Of a stretch of 64,000 bases of DNA, positions 33,660 to 47,221 are shown piece by piece. The notes beneath the pieces were generated by a model, which was not told where the DNA came from, did not search any database, and saw only the letters and a program-made list of their open reading frames with translations. The stretch comes from Plasmopara viticola (taxonomy: Eukaryota; Oomycota; Peronosporomycetes; Peronosporales; Peronosporaceae): assembly GCA_001695595.3 (NCBI GenBank), contig MBPM02000023.1, positions 856,197 to 920,196 of the forward strand, given 5' to 3'. The first letter of the stretch is position 1; the number at the start of each line of letters is the position of its first letter. A program made the translations under genes and the position numbers.

Positions 33660-34095
33660 GCTCACCATAACTACCTTGCTCAATACTTACAAACACGAAA
33701 CCCGTTTACTATTGCAAACCATGCATACAATAACGGATCAATGCATACGAGCACACCGATGTTAATTTTATTCGCTATCTGCCGATAATTTCTCATTCCA
33801 GTCAATCTTTGCGATAGCTTAACACGAAATGAATTCATCGATTCTATCAAGGCAAAGTTTTTAATTACTTGTATGTTCACACATCCCCCAACAGCTGCAT
33901 GACGCTTTATAATTGCGAAGAGACAAGTCCGGTATGCATGAAGCAATATCGTTTGTTTTGATATTTTCTTGTTGCAGCAAGACTCTGACATTCGGGTGTG
34001 CTCAGCGTATATGACAATACACACCGCAATAAAAATAAGCCAAAACGGTAAAGAGGCAACTTGACGGTAAATTCCGGCCGTTGAGACCCAAATCA

Positions 34096-34167
34096 TGGTC
34101 ATACAGGGGCTCGAACCCTGGACCGCAGCGTTATTAGCACTGTGCTCTACCGACTGAGCTATACACC
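34096..34167 (-). tRNA. tRNA-Ile(AAU), array copy 8, 72 nt
   Basis: One base is missing in the 5' acceptor strand (GGTGTA for GGTCGTA). The copy is either defective or carries a consensus error. Confidence 0.75.
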
Positions 34168-34606
34168 GCTCACCATAACTACCTTGCTCAATACTTACAA
34201 ACACGAAACCCGTTTACTATTGCAAACCATGCATACAATAACGGATCAATGCATACGAGCACACCGATGTTAATTTTATTCGCTATCTGCCGATAATTTC
34301 TCATTCCAGTCAATCTTTGCGATAGCTTAACACGAAATGAATTCATCGATTCTATCAAGGCATAGTTTTTAATTACTTGTATGTTCACACATCCCCCAGA
34401 CAGCTGCATGACGCTTTATAATTGCGAAGAGACAAGTCCGGTATGCATGAAGCAATATCGTTTGTTTTTGATATTTTCTTGTTTGCAGCAAGACTCTGAC
34501 ATTCGGTGTGCTCAGCAGTATATGACAATATACACCGCAATAAAAATAAGCCGAAACGGTAAAGAAGCAACTTGACAGTAAATTACGGCCGTTGAGACCC
34601 AAATCA

Positions 34607-34679
34607 TGGTCATACAGGGGCTCGAACCCTGGACCGCAGCGTTATTAGCACTGTGCTCTACCGACTGAGCTATACGACC
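34607..34679 (-). tRNA. tRNA-Ile(AAU), array copy 9
   Basis: Consensus by eye; 490 bp to the next (short spacer). Confidence 0.96.
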
Positions 34680-35096
34680 GCTCACCATAACTACCTTGCT
34701 CAATACTTACAAACACGAAACCCGTTTACTATTGCAAACCATGCATACAATAACGGATAAATGCATACGAGCACACCGATGTTAATTTTATTCGCTATCT
34801 GCCGATTAATTTCTCATTCCAGTCAATCTTTGCGATAGCTTAACACGAAATGAATTCATCGATTCTATCAAGGCATAGTTTTTAATCTTGTATGTTCACA
34901 CATCCCCCAACAGATGCATGACGCTTTGAAGTTGCGAAGACACAAGACCGTATGCATGAAACAACATCGTTTGCTTTTGATATTTTCTTGTTCGGGTGTG
35001 CTCAGAGTTATATTTTAATATACACAGCAATAAAAATAAGCCAAAACGGTAAAGAGGCAACTTGACGGTAAATTCCGGCCGTTGAGACCCAAATCA

Positions 35097-35169
35097 TGGT
35101 CATACAGGGGCTCGAACCCTGGACCGCAGCGTTATTAGCACTGTGCTCTACCGACTGAGCTATACGACC
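35097..35169 (-). tRNA. tRNA-Ile(AAU), array copy 10
   Basis: Consensus by eye; 513 bp to the next (long spacer). Confidence 0.96.
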
Positions 35170-35609
35170 GCTCACCATAACTACCTTGCTCAATACTTAC
35201 AAACACGAAACCCGTTTACTATTGCAAACCATGCATACAATAACGGATCAATGCATACGAGCACACCGATGTTAATTTTATTCGCTATCTGCCGACTAAT
35301 TTCTCATTCCAGTCAATCTTTGCGATAGCTTAACACGAAATGAATTCATCGATTCTATCAAGGCAAAGTTTTTAATTACTTGTATGTTCACACATCCCCC
35401 AGACAGCTGCATGACGCTTTATAATTGCGAAGAGACAAGTCCGGTATGCATGAAGCAATATCGTTTGTTTTTGATATTTTCTTGTTTGCAGCAAGACTCT
35501 GACATTCGGTGTGCTCAGCAGTATATGACAATACACACCGCAATAAAAATAAGCCAAAACGGTAAAGAGGCAACTTGACGGTAAATTCCGGCCGTTGAGA
35601 CCCAAATCA

Positions 35610-35682
35610 TGGTCATACAGGGGCTCGAACCCTGGACCGCAGCGTTATTAGCACTGTGCTCTACCGACTGAGCTATACGACC
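35610..35682 (-). tRNA. tRNA-Ile(AAU), array copy 11
   Basis: Consensus by eye; 490 bp to the next (short spacer). Confidence 0.96.
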
Positions 35683-36099
35683 GCTCACCATAACTACCTT
35701 GCTCAATACTTACAAACACGAAACCCGTTTACTATTGCAAACCATGCATACAATAACGGATAAATGCATACGAGCACACCGATGTTAATTTTATTCGCTA
35801 TCTGCCGATTAATTTCTCATTCCAGTCAATCTTTGCGATAGCTTAACACGAAATGAATTCATCGATTCTATCAAGGCATAGTTTTTAATCTTGTATGTTC
35901 ACACATCCCCCAACAGATGCATGACGCTTTGAAGTTGCGAAGACACAAGACCGTATGCATGAAACAACATCGTTTGCTTTTGATATTTTCTTGTTCGGGT
36001 GTGCTCAGAGTTATATTTTAATATACACAGCAATAAAAATAAGCCAAAACGGTAAAGAGGCAACTTGACGGTAAATTCCGGCCGTTGAGACCCAAATCA

Positions 36100-36172
36100 T
36101 GGTCATACAGGGGCTCGAACCCTGGACCGCAGCGTTATTAGCACTGTGCTCTACCGACTGAGCTATACGACC
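36100..36172 (-). tRNA. tRNA-Ile(AAU), array copy 12
   Basis: Consensus by eye; 515 bp to the next. Confidence 0.96.
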
Positions 36173-36614
36173 GCTCACCATAACTACCTTGCTCAATACT
36201 TACAAACACGAAACCCGTTTACTATTGCAAACCATGCATACAATAACGGATCAAATGCATACGAGCACACCGATGTTAATTTTATTCGCTATCTGCCGAC
36301 TAATTTCTCATTCCAGTCAATCTTTGCGATAGCTTAACACGAAATGAATTCATCGATTCTATCAAGGCAAAGTTTTTAATTACTTGTATGTTCACACATC
36401 CCCCAGACAGCTGCATGACGCTTTATAATTGCGAAGAGACAAGTCCGGTATGCATGAAGCAATATCGTTTGTTTTTGATATTTTCTTGTTTGCAGCAAGA
36501 CTCTGACATTCAGGTGTGCTCAGCGGTATATGACAATACACACCGCAATAAAAATAAGCCAAAACGGTAAAGAGGCAACTTGACGGTAAATTCCGGCCGT
36601 TGAGACCCAAATCA

Positions 36615-36687
36615 TGGTCATACAGGGGCTCGAACCCTGGACCGCAGCGTTATTAGCACTGTGCTCTACCGACTGAGCTATACGACC
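36615..36687 (-). tRNA. tRNA-Ile(AAU), array copy 13
   Basis: Consensus by eye; 487 bp to the next (short spacer with small deletions). Confidence 0.96.
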
Positions 36688-37101
36688 GCTCACCATAACT
36701 ACCTTGCTCAATACTTACAAACACGAAACCCGTTTACTATTGCAAACCATGCATACAATAACGGATAATGCATACGAGCACACCGATGTTAATTTTATTC
36801 GCTATCTGCCGATAATTTCTCATTCCAGTCAATCTTTGCGATAGCTTAACACGAAATGAATTCATCGATTCTATCAAGGCACAGTTTTAAATAACTTGTA
36901 TGTTCACACATCCCCCAACAGATGCATGACGCTTTAATTGCGAAGAGACAAGTCCGTATGCATGAAGCAATATCTTTTGTTTTTGATATTTTCTTGTTTG
37001 GGTGTGCTCAGTGTCATATTTTAAATACACAGCAATAAAAATAAGCCAAAACGGTAAAGAGGCAACTTGACGGTAAATTCCGGCCGTTGAGACCCAAATC
37101 A

Positions 37102-37174
37102 TGGTCATACAGGGGCTCGAACCCTGGACCGCAGCGTTATTAGCACTGTGCTCTACCGACTGAGCTATACGACC
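37102..37174 (-). tRNA. tRNA-Ile(AAU), array copy 14
   Basis: Consensus by eye; the last good copy before the damaged segment. Confidence 0.96.
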
Positions 37175-37349
37175 GCTCACCATAACTACCTTGCTCAATA
37201 CTTACAAACACGAAACCCGTTTACTATTGCAAACCATGCATACAATAACGGATAAATGCATACGAGCACACCGATGTTAATTTTATTCGCTATCTGCCGA
37301 TTAATTTCTCATTCCAGTCAATCTTTGCGATAGCTTAACACGAAATGAA

Positions 37350-38051
37350 TTCATCGATTCTCACAAAGTTAACACTTGTATGTTGCGAAGAGACAAGAAT
37401 ACATGAACAAATTTGAACACTTGTGCATGAACCTCGTATTTAATATACACAGCAATAAAAATAAGCCAAAAAATTACGGTAAATAGACAAGAGACCCAAA
37501 TCATGGTCAACAGGCTCGAACCCTGGACCGCAGCGTTATTAAGTTCTACCGACTGAGCTATACGACCGCTCACCATAACGAAATACTTACCACGAAACCC
37601 GTTACTATTGCAAACCATCATACAATAACTATATGCATACGAGCATATGTTAATTGCGCTACTGCAACACGAAACATTCCACTATTTGCGATAGCAACAC
37701 GAAATGAATTCATCGATTCTACAAGATTTAATTACTTGTATGTTCACACATCCCCCAACAGATGCATGACGCTTTAATTGCGAAGACACAAGAATATCGA
37801 TTTAATGTTTTTTTGTCGCATATTTCGTTGCGGCTCATGCATGAATTAATTGATAATTACTAAAAACAACATCAAAACAATACACAAGACGAAATAGGTT
37901 CAGGCATCATGGTCATTCACCTCGAACTATTGGTTGCGGCAGCACTGCGCTCTCATTCCGGCTGGCTCGAGACCGCATTCTATGCACTATAACTGCCAAA
38001 ACGGTAAAGAGGCAACTTGACGGTAAATTCCGGCCGTTGAGACCCAAATCA
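37350..38051 (-). repeat. Damaged array segment with many small deletions
   Basis: Spacer and tRNA blocks are recognisable but interrupted by many short deletions, for example CATGGTCAACAGGCTCGAACC in place of CATGGTCATACAGGGGCTCG. A very decayed third tRNA-like block may lie near 37908-37975. Perfect units flank it on both sides. Either a local deletion-prone event or a faulty repeat consensus explains it. Confidence 0.7.
37504..37567 (-). pseudogene. tRNA-Ile, array copy 15, deleted
   Basis: It has 64 nt, with small deletions in the acceptor 3' strand, T stem and D-arm side. The anticodon loop region remains. Inactive if the sequence is right. Confidence 0.8.
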
Positions 38052-38103
38052 TGGTCATACAGGGGCTTGTTATTAGCACTGCTACCGACTGAGCTATACG
38101 ACC
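38052..38103 (-). pseudogene. tRNA-Ile, array copy 16, deleted
   Basis: It has 52 nt. An internal deletion removes most of the T arm and variable loop, so the B box is lost. Confidence 0.85.
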
Positions 38104-38544
38104 GCTCACCATAACTACCTTGCTCAATACTTACAAACACGAAACCCGTTTACTATTGCAAACCATGCATACAATAACGGATCAATGCATACGAGCACAC
38201 CGATGTTAATTTTATTCGCTATCTGCCGACTAATTTCTCATTCCAGTCAATCTTTGCGATAGCTTAACACGAAATGAATTCATCGATTCTATCAAGGCAA
38301 AGTTTTTAATTACTTGTATGTTCACACATCCCCCAGACAGCTGCATGACGCTTTATAATTGCGAAGAGACAAGTCCGGTATGCATGAAGCAATATCGTTT
38401 GTTTTTGATATTTTCTTGTTTGCAGCAAGACTCTGACATTCAGGTGTGCTCAGCGGTATATGACAATACACACCGCAATAAAAATAAGCCAAAACGGTAA
38501 AGAGGCAACTTGACGGTAAATTCCGGCCGTTGAGACCCAAATCA

Positions 38545-38617
38545 TGGTCATACAGGGGCTCGAACCCTGGACCGCAGCGTTATTAGCACTGTGCTCTACC
38601 GACTGAGCTATACGACC
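38545..38617 (-). tRNA. tRNA-Ile(AAU), array copy 17
   Basis: Consensus by eye; the array is regular again from here; 492 bp to the next. Confidence 0.96.
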
Positions 38618-39036
38618 GCTCACCATAACTACCTTGCTCAATACTTACAAACACGAAACCCGTTTACTATTGCAAACCATGCATACAATAACGGATCAAT
38701 GCATACGAGCACACCGATATTAATTTTATTCGCTATCTGCCGATTAATTTCTCATTCCAGTCAATCTTTGCGATAGCTTAACACGAAATGAATTCATCGA
38801 TTCTATCAAGGCAAAGTTTTTAATTACTTGTATGTTCACACTACCCCCAACAGATGCATGACGCTTTGAAGTTGCGAAGAGACAAGACCGTATGCATGAA
38901 GCAACATCGTTTGTTTTGATATTTTCTTGTTCGGGTGTGCTCGGTGTTATATATTTACAATACACAGCAATAAAAATAAGCCAAAACGGTAAAGAGGCAA
39001 CTTGACGGTAAATTCCGGCCGTTGAGACCCAAATCA

Positions 39037-39109
39037 TGGTCATACAGGGGCTCGAACCCTGGACCGCAGCGTTATTAGCACTGTGCTCTACCGACTGAGC
39101 TATACGACC
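39037..39109 (-). tRNA. tRNA-Ile(AAU), array copy 18
   Basis: Consensus by eye; 514 bp to the next. Confidence 0.96.
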
Positions 39110-39550
39110 GCTCACCATAACTACCTTGCTCAATACTTACAAACACGAAACCCGTTTACTATTGCAAACCATGCATACAATAACGGATCAATGCATACGA
39201 GCACACCGATGTTAATTTTATTCGCTATCTGCCGACTAATTTCTCATTCCAGTCAATCTTTGCGATAGCTTAACACGAAATGAATTCATCGATTCTATCA
39301 AGGCAAAGTTTTTAATTACTTGTATGTTCACACATCCCCCAGACAGCTGCATGACGCTTTATAATTGCGAAGAGACAAGTCCGGTATGCATGAAGCAATA
39401 TCGTTTGTTTTTGATATTTTCTTGTTTGCAGCAAGACTCTGACATTCAGGTGTGCTCAGCGGTATATGACAATACACACCGCAATAAAAATAAGCCAAAA
39501 CGGTAAAGAGGCAACTTGACGGTAAATTCCGGCCGTTGAGACCCAAATCA

Positions 39551-39623
39551 TGGTCATACAGGGGCTCGAACCCTGGACCGCAGCGTTATTAGCACTGTGC
39601 TCTACCGACTGAGCTATACGACC
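39551..39623 (-). tRNA. tRNA-Ile(AAU), array copy 19
   Basis: Consensus by eye; 494 bp to the next. Confidence 0.96.
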
Positions 39624-40044
39624 GCTCACCATAACTACCTTGCTCAATACTTACAAACACGAAACCCGTTTACTATTGCAAACCATGCATACAATAACGG
39701 ATCAATGCATACGAGCACACCGATGTTAATTTTATTCGCTATCTGCCGACTAATTTCTCATTCCAGTCAATCTTTGCGATAGCTTAACACGAAATGAATT
39801 CATCGATTCTATCAAGGCAAAGTTTTTAATTACTTGTATGTTCACACATCCCCCAGACAGCTGCATGACGCTTTATAATTGCGAAGAGACAAGTCCGGTA
39901 TGCATGAAGCAATATCGTTTGTTTTTGATATTTTCTTGTTCGGGTGTGCTCGGAGTTATATTTTAATATACACAGCAATAAAAATAAGCCAAAACGGTAA
40001 AGAGGCAACTTGACGGTAAATTCCGGCCGTTGAGACCCAAATCA

Positions 40045-40117
40045 TGGTCATACAGGGGCTCGAACCCTGGACCGCAGCGTTATTAGCACTGTGCTCTACC
40101 GACTGAGCTATACGACC
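40045..40117 (-). tRNA. tRNA-Ile(AAU), array copy 20
   Basis: Consensus by eye; 514 bp to the next. Confidence 0.96.
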
Positions 40118-40558
40118 GCTCACCATAACTACCTTGCTCAATACTTACAAACACGAAACCCGTTTACTATTGCAAACCATGCATACAATAACGGATCAAT
40201 GCATACGAGCACACCGATGTTAATTTTATTCGCTATCTGCCGACTAATTTCTCATTCCAGTCAATCTTTGCGATAGCTTAACACGAAATGAATTCATCGA
40301 TTCTATCAAGGCAAAGTTTTTAATTACTTGTATGTTCACACATCCCCCAGACAGCTGCATGACGCTTTATAATTGCGAAGAGACAAGTCCGGTATGCATG
40401 AAGCAATATCGTTTGTTTTTGATATTTTCTTGTTTGCAGCAAGACTCTGACATTCAGGTGTGCTCAGCGGTATATGACAATACACACCGCAATAAAAATA
40501 AGCCAAAACGGTAAAGAGGCAACTTGACGGTAAATTCCGGCCGTTGAGACCCAAATCA

Positions 40559-40631
40559 TGGTCATACAGGGGCTCGAACCCTGGACCGCAGCGTTATTAG
40601 CACTGTGCTCTACCGACTGAGCTATACGACC
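40559..40631 (-). tRNA. tRNA-Ile(AAU), array copy 21
   Basis: Consensus by eye; 499 bp to the next, through a spacer with several one-base gaps. Confidence 0.96.
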
Positions 40632-41057
40632 GCTCACCATAACTACCTTGCTCAATACTTACAAACACGAAACCCGTTTACTATTGCAAACCATGCATAC
40701 AATAACGGATCAATGCATACGAGCACACCGATATTAATTTTATTCGCTATCTGCCGACTAATTTCTCATTCCAGTCAATCTTGCGATAGCTTAACACGAA
40801 ATGAATTCATCGATTCTATCAAGGCAAAGTTTTTAATACTTGTATGTTCACACATCCCCCAACAGCTGCATGACGCTTTAAATTGCGAAGAGACAAGACC
40901 GTATGCATGAAGCAATATCGTTTGTTTTGATATTTTCTTGTTCAGCAAGACTCTGACATCAGGTGTGCTCATATATGACAATACACAGCAATAAAAATAA
41001 GCCAAAACGGTAAAGAGGCAACTTGACGGTAAATTCCGGCCGTTGAGACCCAAATCA

Positions 41058-41130
41058 TGGTCATACAGGGGCTCGAACCCTGGACCGCAGCGTTATTAGC
41101 ACTGTGCTCTACCGACTGAGCTATACGACC
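41058..41130 (-). tRNA. tRNA-Ile(AAU), array copy 22
   Basis: Consensus by eye; 504 bp to the next, through a hybrid of the two spacer classes. Confidence 0.96.
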
Positions 41131-41561
41131 GCTCACCATAACTACCTTGCTCAATACTTACAAACACGAAACCCGTTTACTATTGCAAACCATGCATACA
41201 ATAACGGATAAATGCATACGAGCACACCGATATTAATTTTATTCGCTATCTGCCGATTAATTTCTCATTCCAGTCAATCTTTGCGATAGCTTAACACGAA
41301 ATGAATTCATCGATTCTATCAAGGCAAAGTTTTTAATTACTTGTATGTTCACACATCCCCCCAACAGATGCATGACGCTTTAAATTGCGAAGACACAAGT
41401 CCGTATGCATGAAGCAATATCGTTTGTTTTTGATATTTTCTTGTTCGGACTCTGACATTCGGTGTGCTCAGCGGTATATGAAATACACACCGCAATAAAA
41501 ATAAGCCAAAACGGTAAAGAGGCAACTTGACGGTAAATTCCGGCCGTTGAGACCCAAATCA

Positions 41562-41634
41562 TGGTCATACAGGGGCTCGAACCCTGGACCGCAGCGTTAT
41601 TAGCACTGTGCTCTACCGACTGAGCTATACGACC
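41562..41634 (-). tRNA. tRNA-Ile(AAU), array copy 23
   Basis: Consensus by eye; 513 bp to the next. Confidence 0.96.
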
Positions 41635-42074
41635 GCTCACCATAACTACCTTGCTCAATACTTACAAACACGAAACCCGTTTACTATTGCAAACCATGCA
41701 TACAATAACGGATCAATGCATACGAGCACACCGATGTTAATTTTATTCGCTATCTGCCGACTAATTTCTCATTCCAGTCAATCTTTGCGATAGCTTAACA
41801 CGAAATGAATTCATCGATTCTATCAAGGCAAAGTTTTTAATTACTTGTATGTTCACACATCCCCCAGACAGCTGCATGACGCTTTATAATTGCGAAGAGA
41901 CAAGTCCGGTATGCATGAAGCAATATCGTTTGTTTTTGATATTTTCTTGTTTGCAGCAAGACTCTGACATTCAGGTGTGCTCAGCGTATATGACAATACA
42001 CACCGCAATAAAAATAAGCCAAAACGGTAAAGAGGCAACTTGACGGTAAATTCCGGCCGTTGAGACCCAAATCA

Positions 42075-42147
42075 TGGTCATACAGGGGCTCGAACCCTGG
42101 ACCGCAGCGTTATTAGCACTGTGCTCTACCGACTGAGCTATACGACC
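42075..42147 (-). tRNA. tRNA-Ile(AAU), array copy 24
   Basis: Consensus by eye; 514 bp to the next. Confidence 0.96.
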
Positions 42148-42588
42148 GCTCACCATAACTACCTTGCTCAATACTTACAAACACGAAACCCGTTTACTAT
42201 TGCAAACCATGCATACAATAACGGATCAATGCATACGAGCACACCGATGTTAATTTTATTCGCTATCTGCCGACTAATTTCTCATTCCAGTCAATCTTTG
42301 CGATAGCTTAACACGAAATGAATTCATCGATTCTATCAAGGCAAAGTTTTTAATTACTTGTATGTTCACACATCCCCCAGACAGCTGCATGACGCTTTAT
42401 AATTGCGAAGAGACAAGTCCGGTATGCATGAAGCAATATCGTTTGTTTTTGATATTTTCTTGTTTGCAGCAAGACTCTGACATTCAGGTGTGCTCAGCGG
42501 TATATGACAATACACACCGCAATAAAAATAAGCCAAAACGGTAAAGAGGCAACTTGACGGTAAATTCCGGCCGTTGAGACCCAAATCA

Positions 42589-42661
42589 TGGTCATACAGG
42601 GGCTCGAACCCTGGACCGCAGCGTTATTAGCACTGTGCTCTACCGACTGAGCTATACGACC
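42589..42661 (-). tRNA. tRNA-Ile(AAU), array copy 25
   Basis: Consensus by eye; 486 bp to the next (short spacer). Confidence 0.96.
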
Positions 42662-43074
42662 GCTCACCATAACTACCTTGCTCAATACTTACAAACACGA
42701 AACCCGTTTACTATTGCAAACCATGCATACAATAACGGATAAATGCATACGAGCACACCGATATTAATTTTATTCGCTATCTGCCGATAATTTCTCATTC
42801 CAGTCAATCTTGCGATAGCTTAACACGAAATGAATTCATCGATTCTATCAAGGCAAGTTTTTAATTACTTGTATGTTCACACATCCCCCAACAGATGCAT
42901 GACGCTTTGAAGTTGCGAAGAGACAAGACCGTATGCATGAAGCAACATCGTTTGCTTTTGATATTTTCTTGTTCGGGTGTGCTCGGAGTATATTAATATA
43001 CACAGCAATAAAAATAAGCCAAAACGGTAAAGAGGCAACTTGACGGTAAATTCCGGCCGTTGAGACCCAAATCA

Positions 43075-43147
43075 TGGTCATACAGGGGCTCGAACCCTGG
43101 ACCGCAGCGTTATTAGCACTGTGCTCTACCGACTGAGCTATACGACC
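43075..43147 (-). tRNA. tRNA-Ile(AAU), array copy 26
   Basis: Consensus by eye; 514 bp to the next. Confidence 0.96.
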
Positions 43148-43588
43148 GCTCACCATAACTACCTTGCTCAATACTTACAAACACGAAACCCGTTTACTAT
43201 TGCAAACCATGCATACAATAACGGATCAATGCATACGAGCACACCGATGTTAATTTTATTCGCTATCTGCCGACTAATTTCTCATTCCAGTCAATCTTTG
43301 CGATAGCTTAACACGAAATGAATTCATCGATTCTATCAAGGCAAAGTTTTTAATTACTTGTATGTTCACACATCCCCCAGACAGCTGCATGACGCTTTAT
43401 AATTGCGAAGAGACAAGTCCGGTATGCATGAAGCAATATCGTTTGTTTTTGATATTTTCTTGTTTGCAGCAAGACTCTGACATTCAGGTGTGCTCAGCGG
43501 TATATGACAATACACACCGCAATAAAAATAAGCCAAAACGGTAAAGAGGCAACTTGACGGTAAATTCCGGCCGTTGAGACCCAAATCA

Positions 43589-43661
43589 TGGTCATACAGG
43601 GGCTCGAACCCTGGACCGCAGCGTTATTAGCACTGTGCTCTACCGACTGAGCTATACGACC
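43589..43661 (-). tRNA. tRNA-Ile(AAU), array copy 27
   Basis: Consensus by eye; 514 bp to the next. Confidence 0.96.
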
Positions 43662-44102
43662 GCTCACCATAACTACCTTGCTCAATACTTACAAACACGA
43701 AACCCGTTTACTATTGCAAACCATGCATACAATAACGGATCAATGCATACGAGCACACCGATGTTAATTTTATTCGCTATCTGCCGACTAATTTCTCATT
43801 CCAGTCAATCTTTGCGATAGCTTAACACGAAATGAATTCATCGATTCTATCAAGGCAAAGTTTTTAATTACTTGTATGTTCACACATCCCCCAGACAGCT
43901 GCATGACGCTTTATAATTGCGAAGAGACAAGTCCGGTATGCATGAAGCAATATCGTTTGTTTTTGATATTTTCTTGTTTGCAGCAAGACTCTGACATTCA
44001 GGTGTGCTCAGCGGTATATGACAATACACACCGCAATAAAAATAAGCCAAAACGGTAAAGAGGCAACTTGACGGTAAATTCCGGCCGTTGAGACCCAAAT
44101 CA

Positions 44103-44175
44103 TGGTCATACAGGGGCTCGAACCCTGGACCGCAGCGTTATTAGCACTGTGCTCTACCGACTGAGCTATACGACC
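44103..44175 (-). tRNA. tRNA-Ile(AAU), array copy 28
   Basis: Consensus by eye; 493 bp to the next, through a shortened long-class spacer. Confidence 0.96.
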
Positions 44176-44595
44176 GCTCACCATAACTACCTTGCTCAAT
44201 ACTTACAAACACGAAACCCGTTTACTATTGCAAACCATGCATACAATAACGGATCAATGCATACGAGCACACCGATGTTAATTTTATTCGCTATCTGCCG
44301 ACTAATTTCTCATTCCAGTCAATCTTTGCGATAGCTTAACACGAAATGAATTCATCGATTCTATCAAGGCAAAGTTTTTAATTACTTGTATGTTCACACA
44401 TCCCCCAACAGCTGCATGACGCTTTATAATTGCGAAGAGACAAGTCCGTATGCATGAAGCAATATCGTTTGTTTTTGATATTTTCTTGTTTGCAGGACTG
44501 TGCTCGGAGTATATGAATATACACAGCAATAAAAATAAGCCAAAACGGTAAAGAGGCAACTTGACGGTAAATTCCGGCCGTTGAGACCCAAATCA

Positions 44596-44668
44596 TGGTC
44601 ATACAGGGGCTCGAACCCTGGACCGCAGCGTTATTAGCACTGTGCTCTACCGACTGAGCTATACGACC
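44596..44668 (-). tRNA. tRNA-Ile(AAU), array copy 29
   Basis: Consensus by eye; 497 bp to the next. Confidence 0.96.
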
Positions 44669-45092
44669 GCTCACCATAACTACCTTGCTCAATACTTACA
44701 AACACGAAACCCGTTTACTATTGCAAACCATGCATACAATAACGGATCAATGCATACGAGCACACCGATGTTAATTTTATTCGCTATCTGCCGACTAATT
44801 TCTCATTCCAGTCAATCTTTGCGATAGCTTAACACGAAATGAATTCATCGATTCTATCAAGGCAAAGTTTTTAATTACTTGTATGTTCACACATCCCCCA
44901 GACAGCTGCATGACGCTTTATAATTGCGAAGACACAAGACCGTATGCATGAAGCAATAACGTTTGTTTTTGATATTTTCTTGTTCGGACTCTGCTCGGTG
45001 TGCTCATATATGACAATACACAGCAATAAAAATAAGCCAAAACGGTAAAGAGGCAACTTGACGGTAAATTCCGGCCGTTGAGACCCAAATCA

Positions 45093-45165
45093 TGGTCATA
45101 CAGGGGCTCGAACCCTGGACCGCAGCGTTATTAGCACTGTGCTCTACCGACTGAGCTATACGACC
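45093..45165 (-). tRNA. tRNA-Ile(AAU), array copy 30
   Basis: Consensus by eye; first copy of the exact 514-bp run. Confidence 0.96.
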
Positions 45166-45606
45166 GCTCACCATAACTACCTTGCTCAATACTTACAAAC
45201 ACGAAACCCGTTTACTATTGCAAACCATGCATACAATAACGGATCAATGCATACGAGCACACCGATGTTAATTTTATTCGCTATCTGCCGACTAATTTCT
45301 CATTCCAGTCAATCTTTGCGATAGCTTAACACGAAATGAATTCATCGATTCTATCAAGGCAAAGTTTTTAATTACTTGTATGTTCACACATCCCCCAGAC
45401 AGCTGCATGACGCTTTATAATTGCGAAGAGACAAGTCCGGTATGCATGAAGCAATATCGTTTGTTTTTGATATTTTCTTGTTTGCAGCAAGACTCTGACA
45501 TTCAGGTGTGCTCAGCGGTATATGACAATACACACCGCAATAAAAATAAGCCAAAACGGTAAAGAGGCAACTTGACGGTAAATTCCGGCCGTTGAGACCC
45601 AAATCA

Positions 45607-45679
45607 TGGTCATACAGGGGCTCGAACCCTGGACCGCAGCGTTATTAGCACTGTGCTCTACCGACTGAGCTATACGACC
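45607..45679 (-). tRNA. tRNA-Ile(AAU), array copy 31
   Basis: Consensus by eye; inside the 514-bp run. Confidence 0.96.
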
Positions 45680-46120
45680 GCTCACCATAACTACCTTGCT
45701 CAATACTTACAAACACGAAACCCGTTTACTATTGCAAACCATGCATACAATAACGGATCAATGCATACGAGCACACCGATGTTAATTTTATTCGCTATCT
45801 GCCGACTAATTTCTCATTCCAGTCAATCTTTGCGATAGCTTAACACGAAATGAATTCATCGATTCTATCAAGGCAAAGTTTTTAATTACTTGTATGTTCA
45901 CACATCCCCCAGACAGCTGCATGACGCTTTATAATTGCGAAGAGACAAGTCCGGTATGCATGAAGCAATATCGTTTGTTTTTGATATTTTCTTGTTTGCA
46001 GCAAGACTCTGACATTCAGGTGTGCTCAGCGGTATATGACAATACACACCGCAATAAAAATAAGCCAAAACGGTAAAGAGGCAACTTGACGGTAAATTCC
46101 GGCCGTTGAGACCCAAATCA

Positions 46121-46193
46121 TGGTCATACAGGGGCTCGAACCCTGGACCGCAGCGTTATTAGCACTGTGCTCTACCGACTGAGCTATACGACC
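46121..46193 (-). tRNA. tRNA-Ile(AAU), array copy 32
   Basis: Consensus by eye; inside the 514-bp run. Confidence 0.96.
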
Positions 46194-46634
46194 GCTCACC
46201 ATAACTACCTTGCTCAATACTTACAAACACGAAACCCGTTTACTATTGCAAACCATGCATACAATAACGGATCAATGCATACGAGCACACCGATGTTAAT
46301 TTTATTCGCTATCTGCCGACTAATTTCTCATTCCAGTCAATCTTTGCGATAGCTTAACACGAAATGAATTCATCGATTCTATCAAGGCAAAGTTTTTAAT
46401 TACTTGTATGTTCACACATCCCCCAGACAGCTGCATGACGCTTTATAATTGCGAAGAGACAAGTCCGGTATGCATGAAGCAATATCGTTTGTTTTTGATA
46501 TTTTCTTGTTTGCAGCAAGACTCTGACATTCAGGTGTGCTCAGCGGTATATGACAATACACACCGCAATAAAAATAAGCCAAAACGGTAAAGAGGCAACT
46601 TGACGGTAAATTCCGGCCGTTGAGACCCAAATCA

Positions 46635-46707
46635 TGGTCATACAGGGGCTCGAACCCTGGACCGCAGCGTTATTAGCACTGTGCTCTACCGACTGAGCTA
46701 TACGACC
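46635..46707 (-). tRNA. tRNA-Ile(AAU), array copy 33
   Basis: Consensus by eye; inside the 514-bp run. Confidence 0.96.
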
Positions 46708-47148
46708 GCTCACCATAACTACCTTGCTCAATACTTACAAACACGAAACCCGTTTACTATTGCAAACCATGCATACAATAACGGATCAATGCATACGAGC
46801 ACACCGATGTTAATTTTATTCGCTATCTGCCGACTAATTTCTCATTCCAGTCAATCTTTGCGATAGCTTAACACGAAATGAATTCATCGATTCTATCAAG
46901 GCAAAGTTTTTAATTACTTGTATGTTCACACATCCCCCAGACAGCTGCATGACGCTTTATAATTGCGAAGAGACAAGTCCGGTATGCATGAAGCAATATC
47001 GTTTGTTTTTGATATTTTCTTGTTTGCAGCAAGACTCTGACATTCAGGTGTGCTCAGCGGTATATGACAATACACACCGCAATAAAAATAAGCCAAAACG
47101 GTAAAGAGGCAACTTGACGGTAAATTCCGGCCGTTGAGACCCAAATCA

Positions 47149-47221
47149 TGGTCATACAGGGGCTCGAACCCTGGACCGCAGCGTTATTAGCACTGTGCTC
47201 TACCGACTGAGCTATACGACC
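47149..47221 (-). tRNA. tRNA-Ile(AAU), array copy 34
   Basis: Consensus by eye; inside the 514-bp run. Confidence 0.96.
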
